NCBI RefSeq assembly: GCF_000485595.1
Contig: NW_014577903.1
Location: 116,259 to 138,952 of the forward strand
Direction of reading: 5' to 3'
DNA: 22,694 nucleotides
Source: Priapulus caudatus
Taxonomy: Eukaryota > Priapulida > Priapulimorpha > Priapulimorphida > Priapulidae
The notes beneath the pieces were generated by a model. The model had not been told where the DNA came from. It did no database searches and saw nothing but the letters and a program-made list of their open reading frames with translations. Of the stretch, positions 1 through 11,000 are shown piece after piece; position 1 is the first letter of the stretch, and every line of letters starts with the position of its first letter. Both the position numbers and the translations under genes were made by a program.

Positions 1-59
1 TCACACACGCACGCACGCGCGAGCGCACGCACGCACGCACAAATACACACAAACATACC
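1..59. repeat. CACG/CA simple repeat
   Basis: Alternating pyrimidine-purine tract (cacgcacgcacg...), truncated by the window start. Confidence 0.8.
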
Positions 60-377
60 ATGCGTATCTTTTCACGTCAAGGTCATAGTCGGACATATTT
101 GCAGCCAGCTGCGCGACATTGTAATATTGCAACCCGCTTCTGTTGGAACGGGCGTTGTTAAATTGTGGCACCACTACGCAGCACGGGACGGTGACGTCAC
201 CACCTACACACCCCGCCTAGTGCCGTCATTATATACAGCTTCGATAAGGACAGGAATGCAACAGCGCACGTCAATCAACAATACATCCATCAAGAGATTG
301 CACGACTACGTCATGGAAGAGAGTTCTGCCAATCGTATCTACGTCACACGTAATGATGTAGTTTCTACGTAGTTTCA

Positions 378-607
378 GCCCGAAAAACCCTGGAATCCGG
401 GGCACGGAACCCAGGGCACGGAACCGGGGGCACGGAACCGAGGGCATAGAACCCGGGGCACGGAACCCAGGGCACGGAACCCGGGGCATGGAACCCGAGG
501 CACGGAACCCAGGGTATGGAACCTGGGGCACGGAACCCAGGGCACGGAACCCGAAGCATGGAACCCAAGTACTCGAAACCCGGGCATGGAACGCCGAGGC
601 ATGGAAC
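378..607. repeat. 15-bp minisatellite GGCACGGAACCCRGG
   Basis: About fifteen units of GGCACGGAACCC(A/G)GG with variants such as GGCATGGAACC. Because the unit is a multiple of three without stops, all frames stay open, giving false reading frames on both strands. It lies in the 3' flank of the kinase gene. Confidence 0.92.
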
Positions 608-1470
608 CGGCAGATGGCGGCGCCTCTTTTGGATGTTTTTTTAGATCGCACGCAGTGCCCCTGGTGTCTCGGCTGCATTGCAACAAGATTCATTCAAGAA
701 CACTGATTCCAAGTACACACCTAATATTAAACCAGACAACTTGGAGGGGATTGGCCGGTTCGAATTTCAAAAAAATGCGTAGGCGACGCCTTGAGCAAAC
801 GACGCTTCGCACACGAAACACAGCAAGTCTCCTGTGTCGTTCGTGTTCATCATTGATATGGACGATGGCCAAACTCGTAATCGTGGGCTTAGGTCGTTGC
901 GCAACTGTCATAATTACAACGCAGGGTGTCGGAGAAACACGCGAGTTATGGTGCGAACATGCACTTCAAGATTATGCATTCATTGAACGCAGTGTTTGCC
1001 AACTGCTTGGGAGATGTGGCTGTGGGTTTGGCAGGCGGTTGCTCTCTTGCAAAACATCGTCGGTAGTTATGACATAACACTTCATGCATTGCTTCTGGCA
1101 ACAGGTGCTCTGGTTTTTTGTCTTCACTTACCGAAACAAAGGTTGCGCATCGAATTTCGTGATAGGAACTTTCCAGACACGCCGAGATTAGGAATTTTGT
1201 CGGTAAAATTGCTTGTTGTAAAATTTACATGTACATGCGTCAATATTCTGCACAGCTTTTGCAATGATTTGTAGGCTTTGCACAGTTCGCAATATGACTA
1301 CATTCATCAAGCTACGCTACACCTCGTTATTTCCCATTTACGTCTGACCAGACGTAAAGCAGCCATGGCTGGTTACTACAAGGATGCACCATGCAACCGA
1401 CTTCTACCAAGATAAGCCTGACTGTTAACGTCTGCCTGACACTCTCTAAACAGAGTGGTGAAAAGTACCA
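608..1470. other. 3' flank, no gene recognised
   Basis: Open frames exist on both strands, but none matches a family I recognise and none shows a convincing exon boundary. A GGTTCGAATTTC near 750 resembles a pol III B box but has no matching A box or tRNA fold. Confidence 0.4.
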
Positions 1471-1560
1471 TCAAACACACACATACACACACACACACAC
1501 ACGCAACGCACTCGACGCACGCACAACGACACGACGCACGCACACACACACACACACTCT
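1471..1560. repeat. CA and CACG microsatellite
   Basis: Two CA runs (about 1474-1504 and 1540-1557) joined by acgcacg motifs. The reading frames here are by-products. Confidence 0.9.
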
Positions 1561-3470
1561 GGCACATATGATACATGCTACTAGGCATGTGTGTTACATC
1601 CGTGACTGCATGTCTTTTCCAGCCTGCTCTAAAGAGTCCACCTATAGCCGACAGGGCTTGCGACGATGTTCTACAATGTTCTAATAGGTTAATTAGGGCT
1701 AATATTAGGTAGCCTATTTGTCTTTCAACGCCTAGCAAAGACCGTTATCTATAGAGCTACGGTCAGCCACTTTTAAAAACCAAATAGCGAGGTCCACTGC
1801 TCTCGACCAGGTCTGCTTTCATACATGCACCAGCCCCTTACAGTATTCATCTCTTAAGTTATTATTTTATTTATTAATTTATTAATTAATTAAGTTTATT
1901 ATTATAGGGCAGTTTGACGCTTACGCGAATACGTCCGGTGCATAGGCTGTTGCACCATTGTTTACCCTAGCATTGTGTACAGCCGGATAGAGAAAAGCGA
2001 CACATGAACACGAGAGTCGCAGTACAGACACATCAGCATAACACACTTATCTACCGCCTTGCTAATAAACTGAACTTAGACAGCTCAACATATACTCATA
2101 GACCAGTTATATTGCATGCGTGCATCTGCAAAACTGCTATCAATCGATACAGCTGAGTTAAGTGAGAGAGAAGTCTAGATCCTCAATAGACGATTCCTAA
2201 TCTAGCTAGCGACGTGCATATTCGCACAGAGTAAGGCGCACACCACAGCATTTTTTCCCTGCCAAAGTGTTATATGATAATACTGACCACTTGAATTTGC
2301 ATTTTACTACAAAGTATTTCGAGGACACCGGCCGGTGAGTGTGGATGCAGCGCGGCGCGAACGCTATGTCAGCTTGGCAACTGGTAAAAAAACCATATAA
2401 AATGGCACAAACGCGGCGGTGCAGGAAAGTATTAAGAATCAGTATGGATTGGCAAGTCATGCTTATATGCTGCACATCACATGCCCATGCAGCCGAGCAA
2501 GAGCCAGATCAGAGTGTACACCCAATAAACTCCATGAATATGTATGGTACTGTTGGCTTTGGGTGTAATGTACATATGTGTGTTGTGTGCGTGCCTCGTG
2601 TGGCTAAGCACCGCAAGCAAGCATGCAATGCAGGCCATGTATGCGTAGTATGTTTTCTCTATAGTTTACACTTAGCAGCATATACAAGTTGAGATAGTTA
2701 TAAAACGTGCACACACAAAGCTCACTAAACCAAGAAGACACCAGAAACTAATGTGGTGTAGAAAAGACCTATTGCACAGATGTTGAACTCGAGGGCTAGA
2801 CGATTCTCGGCAAGCTGATGTAAGAAGTCAACTCCCTCTCACTCGGTGTCGCACAATAATTTGAAAACACATTGCTACTCCACTAGTCTGCTTGGCTTAA
2901 CCGAATATCGCAGGCCATCTACAGCACCCACAAAGAGACCTGGGCGCGAAGGAGAGGCGAGAGCAGGAAGCGGAGGCGGACGATGAAAAGAAGAAAAGAG
3001 TAAGAGGAAGAATAAGAAGAGGGAAGAAAGTTAGTAGCAAGGAAAAGACGAAGAACGAAAAACGAAGATTACATGAAGATCAAGCTACTCTCTAGATAAT
3101 ATGGACGCCATTAATTGTTCGTAAAATGAGTTCCAACAAAAAGCGTGTTTCCTACAAGAATGCCTCCGAAGTACGTATACCATAATCTTTCAGGTGCAAA
3201 ACGCAGCAAAACCTGAACCCATTATGATTGTCGCTTGATATTGTCGCCATGGCTACCACTACCATTCAGGCGCACACCACCTCACCAGGAAGTGATGCTG
3301 TTCTAGTTGCATATATACGTATATTAACATGCGTACAAAACACTGTGTGACGAAATAAATGTGCATTAAGATAACTACTCAAGCTGTCGGGCTTGACATA
3401 TGATTTCAGCAATTAAACAAAGATTTTACATCCGCTGAACAAAAGTTAGCGCCGCCGCGCGCCCCTACTC
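1561..3470. other. 3' flank, mostly AT-rich, no gene recognised
   Basis: Contains an AT-rich TTTATTTATTAA block (about 1861-1905) with the first minus-strand AATAAA-type hexamers I noticed downstream of the kinase stop, nearly 2 kb away. A purine-rich tract runs 2942-3065 (gaagaaaagag repeats). No coding exon could be supported. Confidence 0.4.
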
Positions 3471-3472
3471 CT

Positions 3473-3831
3473 AGATGGCGCTGCAAAGTCGCTCCGACCA
3501 TTTCACACATTAAATGGCCCTGGAGTCGCTGTGACCATCACACCATAGATGGCGCTCCGCGAGTCGCGCGACCATTCACACATTAGATGGCACTGCAGGT
3601 CGCGACCATCACACATAGATGGCGCTGGAGTCGCCGACCATCACACCTTGATGGCGCTGCAGTCGCCGACCATCACACATAGATGGCGCTGGAGTCGCCG
3701 AACATCACATGTAGATGGCGCTACACGACTCTCACAACACGCGACGCCTTCCACCGCCCACCAGATGGAGCTACAGCTGCCGGCGACCGCTCCGGCCGCT
3801 AGATGGAGCTGGAGTCGCTGACGGCGATGAC
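3473..3831. repeat. About ten tandem units centred on AGATGGCGCT
   Basis: Units start near 3473, 3512, 3547, 3585, 3617, 3649, 3681, 3713, 3763 and 3801. The central four or five are about 32 bp each and share AGATGGCGCTGGAGTCGCC then gaccatcacacat. Outer units are diverged. The unit beginning at 3801 overlaps the last codons and stop of the sphingosine kinase. AGATGGCGC fits the core of the CTCF consensus (AGRKGGCRS), but that is only a string match. Confidence 0.88.
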
Positions 3832-4817
3832 GCGTGCGACGCCGGGCAGCACCTGGCCCTGGATCGGGCCGCACGCGATCTGCTCGCCATCGATCGTCAT
3901 GATGCCCGCCGCCGCCGCCTCGTCCGCCATGTCCGGCTCGAGACGAAACGCCTCGCACGGGATCAGCTCTATGTTGGGGTTCGCCGCGTGCCGGCCAACC
4001 TCCATCTCGCGGAACAGCGTCAGCATGGCCTTGCGCGTCACGCCGCGTCGGATCACGGCGAGGTGGATGACGCCGTCCGCGAACGCGCCGTACGGCACCG
4101 TGATCGAGTCCGAGCCGAGGTGCGTCTGGTAGACGGGACACGCGAGCACAAAGTCGTCGTCGACGACGACCCAAGATGGCGGCACGGGCGAACCGAGCGG
4201 AGCGAGAAGCGGCGTCGACACGGCCGTCGTCGTCGTCGGCGTCGGCGGCGGCGTTGCCGTGGCGATCTCGCCGTTGCGCGGCGGGCGTCCGTTCTTCTCA
4301 GCGTGCGGTCGCTGCGGAGTCGGGCCGTCGTCATGGGGACCGTCGCCGCGGCCGCTGTCGCCATGGGGACGGTCGTCGTGGGGACGGTCGTCGTGGGGAC
4401 GGTCGTCGTGGGGACGGTCGTCATGGGGACGGTCGTCGTGGGGACGGTCGTCATGGGGACGGTCGTCGTGGGGACGGTCGTCGTGGCCGACGTCGCCGTT
4501 GGATCGCGTCGTCGTCGCGGCAATGCCGTCGTCATCCGCGTTCTCCATCGCGTCCGTACCGGGGAAGTCGAGCGTTGCCGCGCCGACGGACTGCGAGCGC
4601 TGGAACAGCCCGCGGCAGAACCCGGCGAGGTTCGGAACGGTCCTCGACGATGGAACGCTGCCGTTCACATGTTCGTAGGTGCCGCCACCGCAGCCGACTG
4701 ACGCGCTGCGAGTGAGGTCGTCTGTCGTCGAGGCGTCGCGGATGACGGCGGGGGGAAGGTGCTTCGTGTAGTTCCTCGCTGGCAGGTAGCTCACTCGACC
4801 CCGATACGTGCGCAGCG
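3799..4817 (-). CDS. sphk: sphk coding exon 6: linker, HDDRP repeat and C-terminal catalytic lobe
   Basis: Encodes residues 326-664 and the TAG at 3801-3799. The acceptor is cccacgcag|CGCTG. The exon begins [13 protein letters not shown], then has a linker of about 190 residues rich in D, H, R, P and T. This includes eight tandem HDDRP units (437-476) and a PPPTPTTTT run. The conserved fold resumes at [10 protein letters not shown] (541), [35 protein letters not shown] and [15 protein letters not shown], the C-terminal sphingosine kinase block. The linker is where vertebrate SPHK2 has its proline-rich insert. Third positions are almost all G or C. The last eight codons fall inside the repeat array at 3473-3831. 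Confidence 0.94.
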
Positions 4818-7357
4818 CTGCGTGGGAGAACAACGGGAGAAGCGGTGAGCGTTAACACCAGAGCGCGCCACCGAGGCGGCTCGTAGAGTCATTACTTCAA
4901 TGAGACTAAACGGAAGAAATTAAATGTGTGCAAAAATAATTTCAACTGCACAATCGTTTCTAACTAGGAAATGAACACGGCTGTTATCGTAGGAAATCAT
5001 GGTAAGTCAACAAGTCAGTTTGCTTGTGTAGCTTGTAGAAGTGGGACAATACGGGTAGCTGACGATACGATCCATTTCATGATATCACACTACACTATAT
5101 CACTCACATAACTCAGCACTAACGACACTAGATTACTCATGTAACTCAGCACTAACGACACTAGTAGGGACAGTGATTTTCCGCGATCGCGGAAAACGGA
5201 CGGAAAACACGGAAACAGTCATTGGAAACGGAAAAGATGTTTACAAACGGAAAAACGCAGAAAACGTAATTTGAACATATTACAACATAGAAATTTCAAT
5301 AAAATCACACAAAAACAGTCGACAATAGCATTGGTAATGATATGGTTTACATTCAGACAAGTTTCAGAGCGAAATGATTTACAATTACAACTTTTGGTAG
5401 CCCTGTGTTTCGGTTTCAAAGGTTGTACCAAATACCTTTTTTTTTCCATGCAAATATATGTAAGCGGAATATAGCATTTTTGGTGTGTAAAATCTCTATG
5501 GCAAAACGGAATTTCCATTTTTTCTTTACTTTGAAACGGAATTCATGATTTTCCCAAACGGAAAAGGCAATTTTTTTAAACGGAAAATAACTGTCCCTAC
5601 ACTAGCTCCTTCGCGTAACTACATGCAGACTGCTGCGAGCACGTACTGACGACGCGAGCAAGGAAGCCAAGGAAGAAGCGCATCGGTCCGAACGGGCGCC
5701 ACCGCTCGCTCTCGATGTCCACGTCCGAGACGAGGCCCCACGCGACGGCAAGGAACGAGTAGAGCCGCCGACCGTCGGCCAGGTCCAACGCCACGAGGTC
5801 CATCTGCGTCGGACTGCCCTGCGCGACGACCAACGCCGAGTGGAATGCAAAGTTCTCTTTGTAGGGAAGCCTGCAAGAGAGGAGAGCGAGTGAGTAACTG
5901 AGGAGAGCGCGTGAGTGACCGAGAAGAGCGCGTGAGTGACCGAGGAGAGCGCGTGATTGATCAAGGAGAACGCACGAGTGACCGAGGAGAGCGCGTGATT
6001 GATCAAGGAGAACGCACGAGTGACCGAGGAGAGCGCATGAGTTACCGTGGGTCACTGATGGTGGCGAGAGATCAAGAAAGAATGAGTGAGTGAGCGACTG
6101 AGGGTCACTGACGGTGGCTAGAGGTGAAGATATAACGAGTGAGTGAGTGACCGAGGGTGACTGACGCTGGCTAGAGGTCAAGATAGAACTAGAGTGAGTG
6201 ACCGAGGGTCACTGATGGTGAATAGAGGTCAAGAAAGAATGAAAGTGAGTGACCGAGGGTCACTGACGGTGGCTAGAGGTGAAGATGGAACGAGAATGAG
6301 TGAGTGACCGAGGGTCACTCATGGTGGATAGAGGTCAAGATAGAACGAGAGTGCGTGAGTGACTGAAGGTCACTGACGGTGGCTAGAGGTCAACAAAGAA
6401 CGAGAGCGTGTGAGTAACTAAGGGTCACTGATGGTGGCTAGAGGTCAAGATAGAACCATAAGGCGAGTGCATAAGTAACTTTGGGTCAGTAACGGTGACT
6501 GGTGACCAAGAAAGAACCATGAGGAGATCATGCGAGTAACCACGGTACCAGGAGGATCACTAGCGGTACCCGGGAAAATGCGCGGAAGCAAATAGAGTGC
6601 GTGTGTAACAAGGGTCAGTGATGGTGGCCAGAGGTCAACAGAAACTGCGAGGATAGTGCACGAGTACCTGGGAATCGGTAACACTGCCTTGAAGTAGTTA
6701 GTGGTGACAGGCGCGCATGGTTTTTTTGATTTATGGCAATCACTCCCGAGTTTATTGATGCCTTGTTTGCTAACCCGACTGCGCAAACATTCTGCGCGCC
6801 TGATATTACTATTGAAATTGAAACAAGACATATATGCAGGGCGACACTTTATCATGAGCTATTGCTATGTCATACTTAATTGCAATCATGCTATCATTAC
6901 TTGTTCCTCATACTACTTGTTCCTAGGAAAATACTCAGTCTTACTCAGTCTTAGGAAAATACAGTACAGGGGATCATTGTTTTATCAAGGTGGCGTATCA
7001 ACATGCATTTTGGCCCATAGTCCTGTTATTACGCACTAATATCTTACTCCTCACTGCCTCTGCACTGTACGCTCCAGTAACCAAGACGCATGACTACGGC
7101 ATTGGCACACGAATGCAAGCGATGATGGCGACCGAATGAAATTGTAATAATCACCCTCCTCATCAATTCCCCGACTCATCTAGTCAGCCTGCATACATCC
7201 ATCAGTGGGATTCTAGGGCATACCTGTTTGCGGTAGATGCTCGGCATGGCATAGCACCCACAGCAAACATGTACCAGCAGTAGCTTATGAAGGAAGCAGT
7301 AGTAGTAGCAGCAGCCACAGCAAATGTGTAACAGCAGCAGCTTATGAAGGAAGCATT

Positions 7358-7394
<37 letters not shown>

Positions 7395-7444
7395 CCCACA
7401 GCAAACATGTACCAGCAGCAACTTATGAAGGAAGCAGTAGTAGT

Positions 7445-7484
<40 letters not shown>

Positions 7485-7601
7485 CCCACAGCAAACATGT
7501 ACCAGCAGCAGCTTATGAAGGATGCAGCAGTAGCAGCAGCAGCAGCAGGCACAGCAAACATGTACCAGCAGTAGCTTATGAAGGAAGCAGTAGTAGTAGC
7601 A

Positions 7602-7637
<36 letters not shown>

Positions 7638-7760
7638 CCCACAGCAAACATGTACCAGCAGCAGCTTATGAAGGAAGCAGTAGTAGCAGCAGCAGCAGCA
7701 CCCACAGCAAACATGTACCAGCAGCAGCTTATAAAGGAAGCAGTAGTAGTAGCAGCAACA

Positions 7761-7796
<36 letters not shown>

Positions 7797-8031
7797 CCCA
7801 CAGCAAACATGTACCAGCAGCAGCTTATGAAGGAAGCATTAGTAGCAGCAGCAGCAATGGCAGAAGCAGCAGAAACAGCAGCAGCAGCAGCAGTAGCAAC
7901 AACAACAACAACAGCAGCAGCAGCAGCAACAACAACAACAACAACAATAACAACAGCAGCAGCAGCAGCAGCAACAACGACATCAGCAACAATATCAACA
8001 ACAATGGCAGTAGCAGCAGCAGTAACACACT

Positions 8032-8081
<50 letters not shown>

Positions 8082-11000
8082 CTTACCTTGCCGCCCAGTT
8101 GATGGATGCAGCAAGGGCGTTACCGGATCCACCGGGCAACACTCCGACAGGCATCAGTATGGCTTCTTGCCAGTCTGGTCGCTGCATCAAACCATTGTAA
8201 ACCTGGGAAGCAAGCAAGTTAGTTCATGCAACAGCAACACCACGCACAGGGCATACATTAGTTAGTAAAACGTACAGAAGAACACACTGAATCCTTAAAC
8301 ACCTGCCGATAAACGGTTAACATGTTAGACGTGCTACGTGTTGAACATGTTTTAACATCGCATGTTTCACTGAAGCATTTTTTAAATCGTGATTCTATTC
8401 TGTTATAGCACTAAAGCTATCAAAAGGACCAAAGCATCAAATAAGACACAAAAGCAATAATGATTTCTTGCATTGAAATTCGTATTAGCCCTATGCTGAA
8501 TGGCACATTTCAACTGTCGGCAACTGCTTCGGCTGTTTCCAGCAATAGCTACACTGCTTCTAGGTCATTGGGGTCATATTTAGCTTAAACCCAAAGCAGT
8601 GACAACAACACTTCTTGCAAGAAATATTATCAATTAAACTATCCTTGACCGAAGACGAAGTCTTTGATATGTTTAAATGACAGAAAAATGTTTTTTATTT
8701 CGCTTAAGGGTCATTACAGGAAAAAAATTGTCTAGATTGCCAAGGGTGGATAGGGGTCATTGTAGGTCAGAGCAAATCACCGTATGTCATTATAAGTCAT
8801 CTACAGTCACTGCAGGGTATCATAAGTCATTTTAGGTCATCTCTGGTCATTTTAGGTCAACTACAATCACTGCAGGCTACCTTCGGTCGACGCCGGCCGC
8901 CCAGGATACCTGACACCTATCCACACTGCCAACACGCAAACCACGTCGCGTGTGAGAGCAGATGGTAGATGGCGCTGTCGTAGCACGCGCGCTGGCCACT
9001 CACCTCATAGACGATGCCGTCGCCGGCGCAGACGACGATCGCCTCCCACGCCGTCAGATCGAGCGTCCGCACGTATTCCGTCGCGTGTCCCGAGTACTCT
9101 GCACACATGACACATCACAATGATCACGTGTACACTTCCGTCCGCCAAAGCGGGGGACACACCATGCGAATATGCGAATTTATTCGTAATGTCCGCAGCA
9201 ATTGTAAAATCGAAGCGAAATTCGCATGGTGTGTCCGCTGAAGCGCGGGCGAATTTCGCTGCGAATTTCATCTGCACTGAAATTCGTGGCGATGAAACAT
9301 GTTTGATATTTTCGCTGCGGACGTGCGAATATATTCGCATGGTGTGTCCCACGCTTAAATGACCCATCCATCTGAACAAGATTTCTATAAGATGGGTTCA
9401 CAGTACCGACTTTTTAAGCTGGGTTTACACTGCCAACTTTGAGTTGGCGAATTGACGAATAGTACCAACTTCGCAACTGACAATCGGCAGTGTAAACGCG
9501 AGAATCGCGCGAGCAACTGGTCGATAGCAACTAGTTGGGAGATTAGAACATGTTCTATTTTCGCCAACTCGAAGAACTTTGCCGAATTGCGACATTGCTT
9601 CAACTCGCCAATTCGCCAACATAAAGTCGGTAATGTAATAATTTAAAGTCATAAAGTCAGTAATGTAAATCCAGCTTAACTCTACGAGACCCGCACCTGA
9701 ATGTTGTTGCTAGGTCGGTTAAACACGAGCAGTTTGTATGTGGTTTTACATGCGTGCGCATTAAAATGTCAACTTTGCAACACTTTGTTAGTAAGCATTG
9801 TCTTTAGAAGGTCCTATCGGACTGCTGATTTGCTAGAGCTGCCTGTCAGTTACACGGCAGGCAGATAAGTTACGTGAAAAAAAATTAATAATTAATAAAT
9901 AATTATATTAAAAATATTATATATAATAATTATATTACATGCCGGGTACATTACTGATTACGTCAATAAGCTTATAATGAACACTATAAGCTCTGATCAT
10001 TATGTGCAGGGATTTACTCACCATCTCACTAGATGGCAAAGATGGCATAATAAAGAGAATCGTGTAATGCTACGCTACAAACGTGGAAAAGAATAGAGAG
10101 TCATGTTTCAAGACATTTATTCCATAACTGATCGGATCTTTGTACCCCCCCCCCCCAATCCCTGTGATTAGTCTTACGTAGCTGTGAAACAAAACGCATA
10201 CAGTACACACAGTTATTATTACACGTCATTCTTGTATACATATATAAAATACATGACCGTTTCTAGGAACTACCCTGACCACTGCTAGAATGGCTTGGAT
10301 CGACAGCCAAGATGTTATGCTATGCTATGCTACTCCGCGTTGCCTACAAGTTCCTATGACGACGGGGTCATATCCGTGGGAAACACACTATCGATTACCC
10401 TCCCATATATACCAGTACTTCTGACAAAGCATACATTTTTGATATTTTGCTGAAGCATTATTGCAAATGTTCTCGTGAGATGCGGGTTTTTACGCGCATA
10501 GACGTCAAAACATTTAAAAAGCAAGCAATCTATGAGAACTGTCTTGTGACGTAGTTACGACATTCTTGGCACATTGGCTATTGATCTTTGCTAAAATTTA
10601 CAAACTATACTTTGAATACTACAGGGGAAAAATTACTTTTTTTTCACGGGAGCTCTTTTTCAAGTCTGTGGAAAAAATAGCTCTCGTCAAAAATTTTACG
10701 GGAGCTATTTTGAGCCTCACGGGAGCGATTTTGGAGGTTTGAAGAGCTCATCGCTCATCGCTCCCGTATATTTTTTACCCTGGAATACTACAATCCCAGA
10801 CCGCTGGAAACCATCTTCACATCTGACGGGCAAAAGCTAGAAATGAAATGCAGAGGAAATCTCTATGTAACCACACTGGGTCTTAAATCTAAAATAACTG
10901 TCAGATCGTAACAAATTAATGAGCGTGGTAGTTAGCCTAGTTAACACACTAACACGTTTTCACATGCAGAGTTCGATATATAAGCAATAATACCACACCA

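Larger units (their letters stand above)
5871..8086 (-). other. sphk intron 4 (2216 bp)
   Basis: Phase 2 intron, gtaagt...cttgcag. Both ends are occupied by tandem repeats: the GTT/CTG minisatellite directly after the donor, and the CTCTCCTC-type satellite directly before the acceptor. The middle (6640-7250) shows no feature beyond a short duplicated cttactcagtcttaggaaaatac motif near 6940. Confidence 0.92.

Noticed and set aside
271-693. Minus-strand frames rich in VPCPGFRA-type pentapeptides
   Set aside because: Direct product of the 15-bp minisatellite; all frames are open because the unit lacks stops.
745-765. GGTTCGAATTTC as a tRNA or SINE B box
   Set aside because: No A box at the expected distance and no cloverleaf.
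4053-4701. Several long frames overlapping kinase exon 6
   Set aside because: Shadows of the GC-rich true exon; only the frame with conserved sphingosine kinase blocks is supported.
7202-7810. Poly-alanine and CWYMFAV repeat protein on the minus strand, and plus-strand partners
   Set aside because: Generated by the CAG/CTG minisatellite, which lies wholly within intron 4.
7257-8033. CRISPR-like spaced repeats
   Set aside because: Spacers are simple triplet runs, units are not uniform, and the context is a eukaryotic intron.
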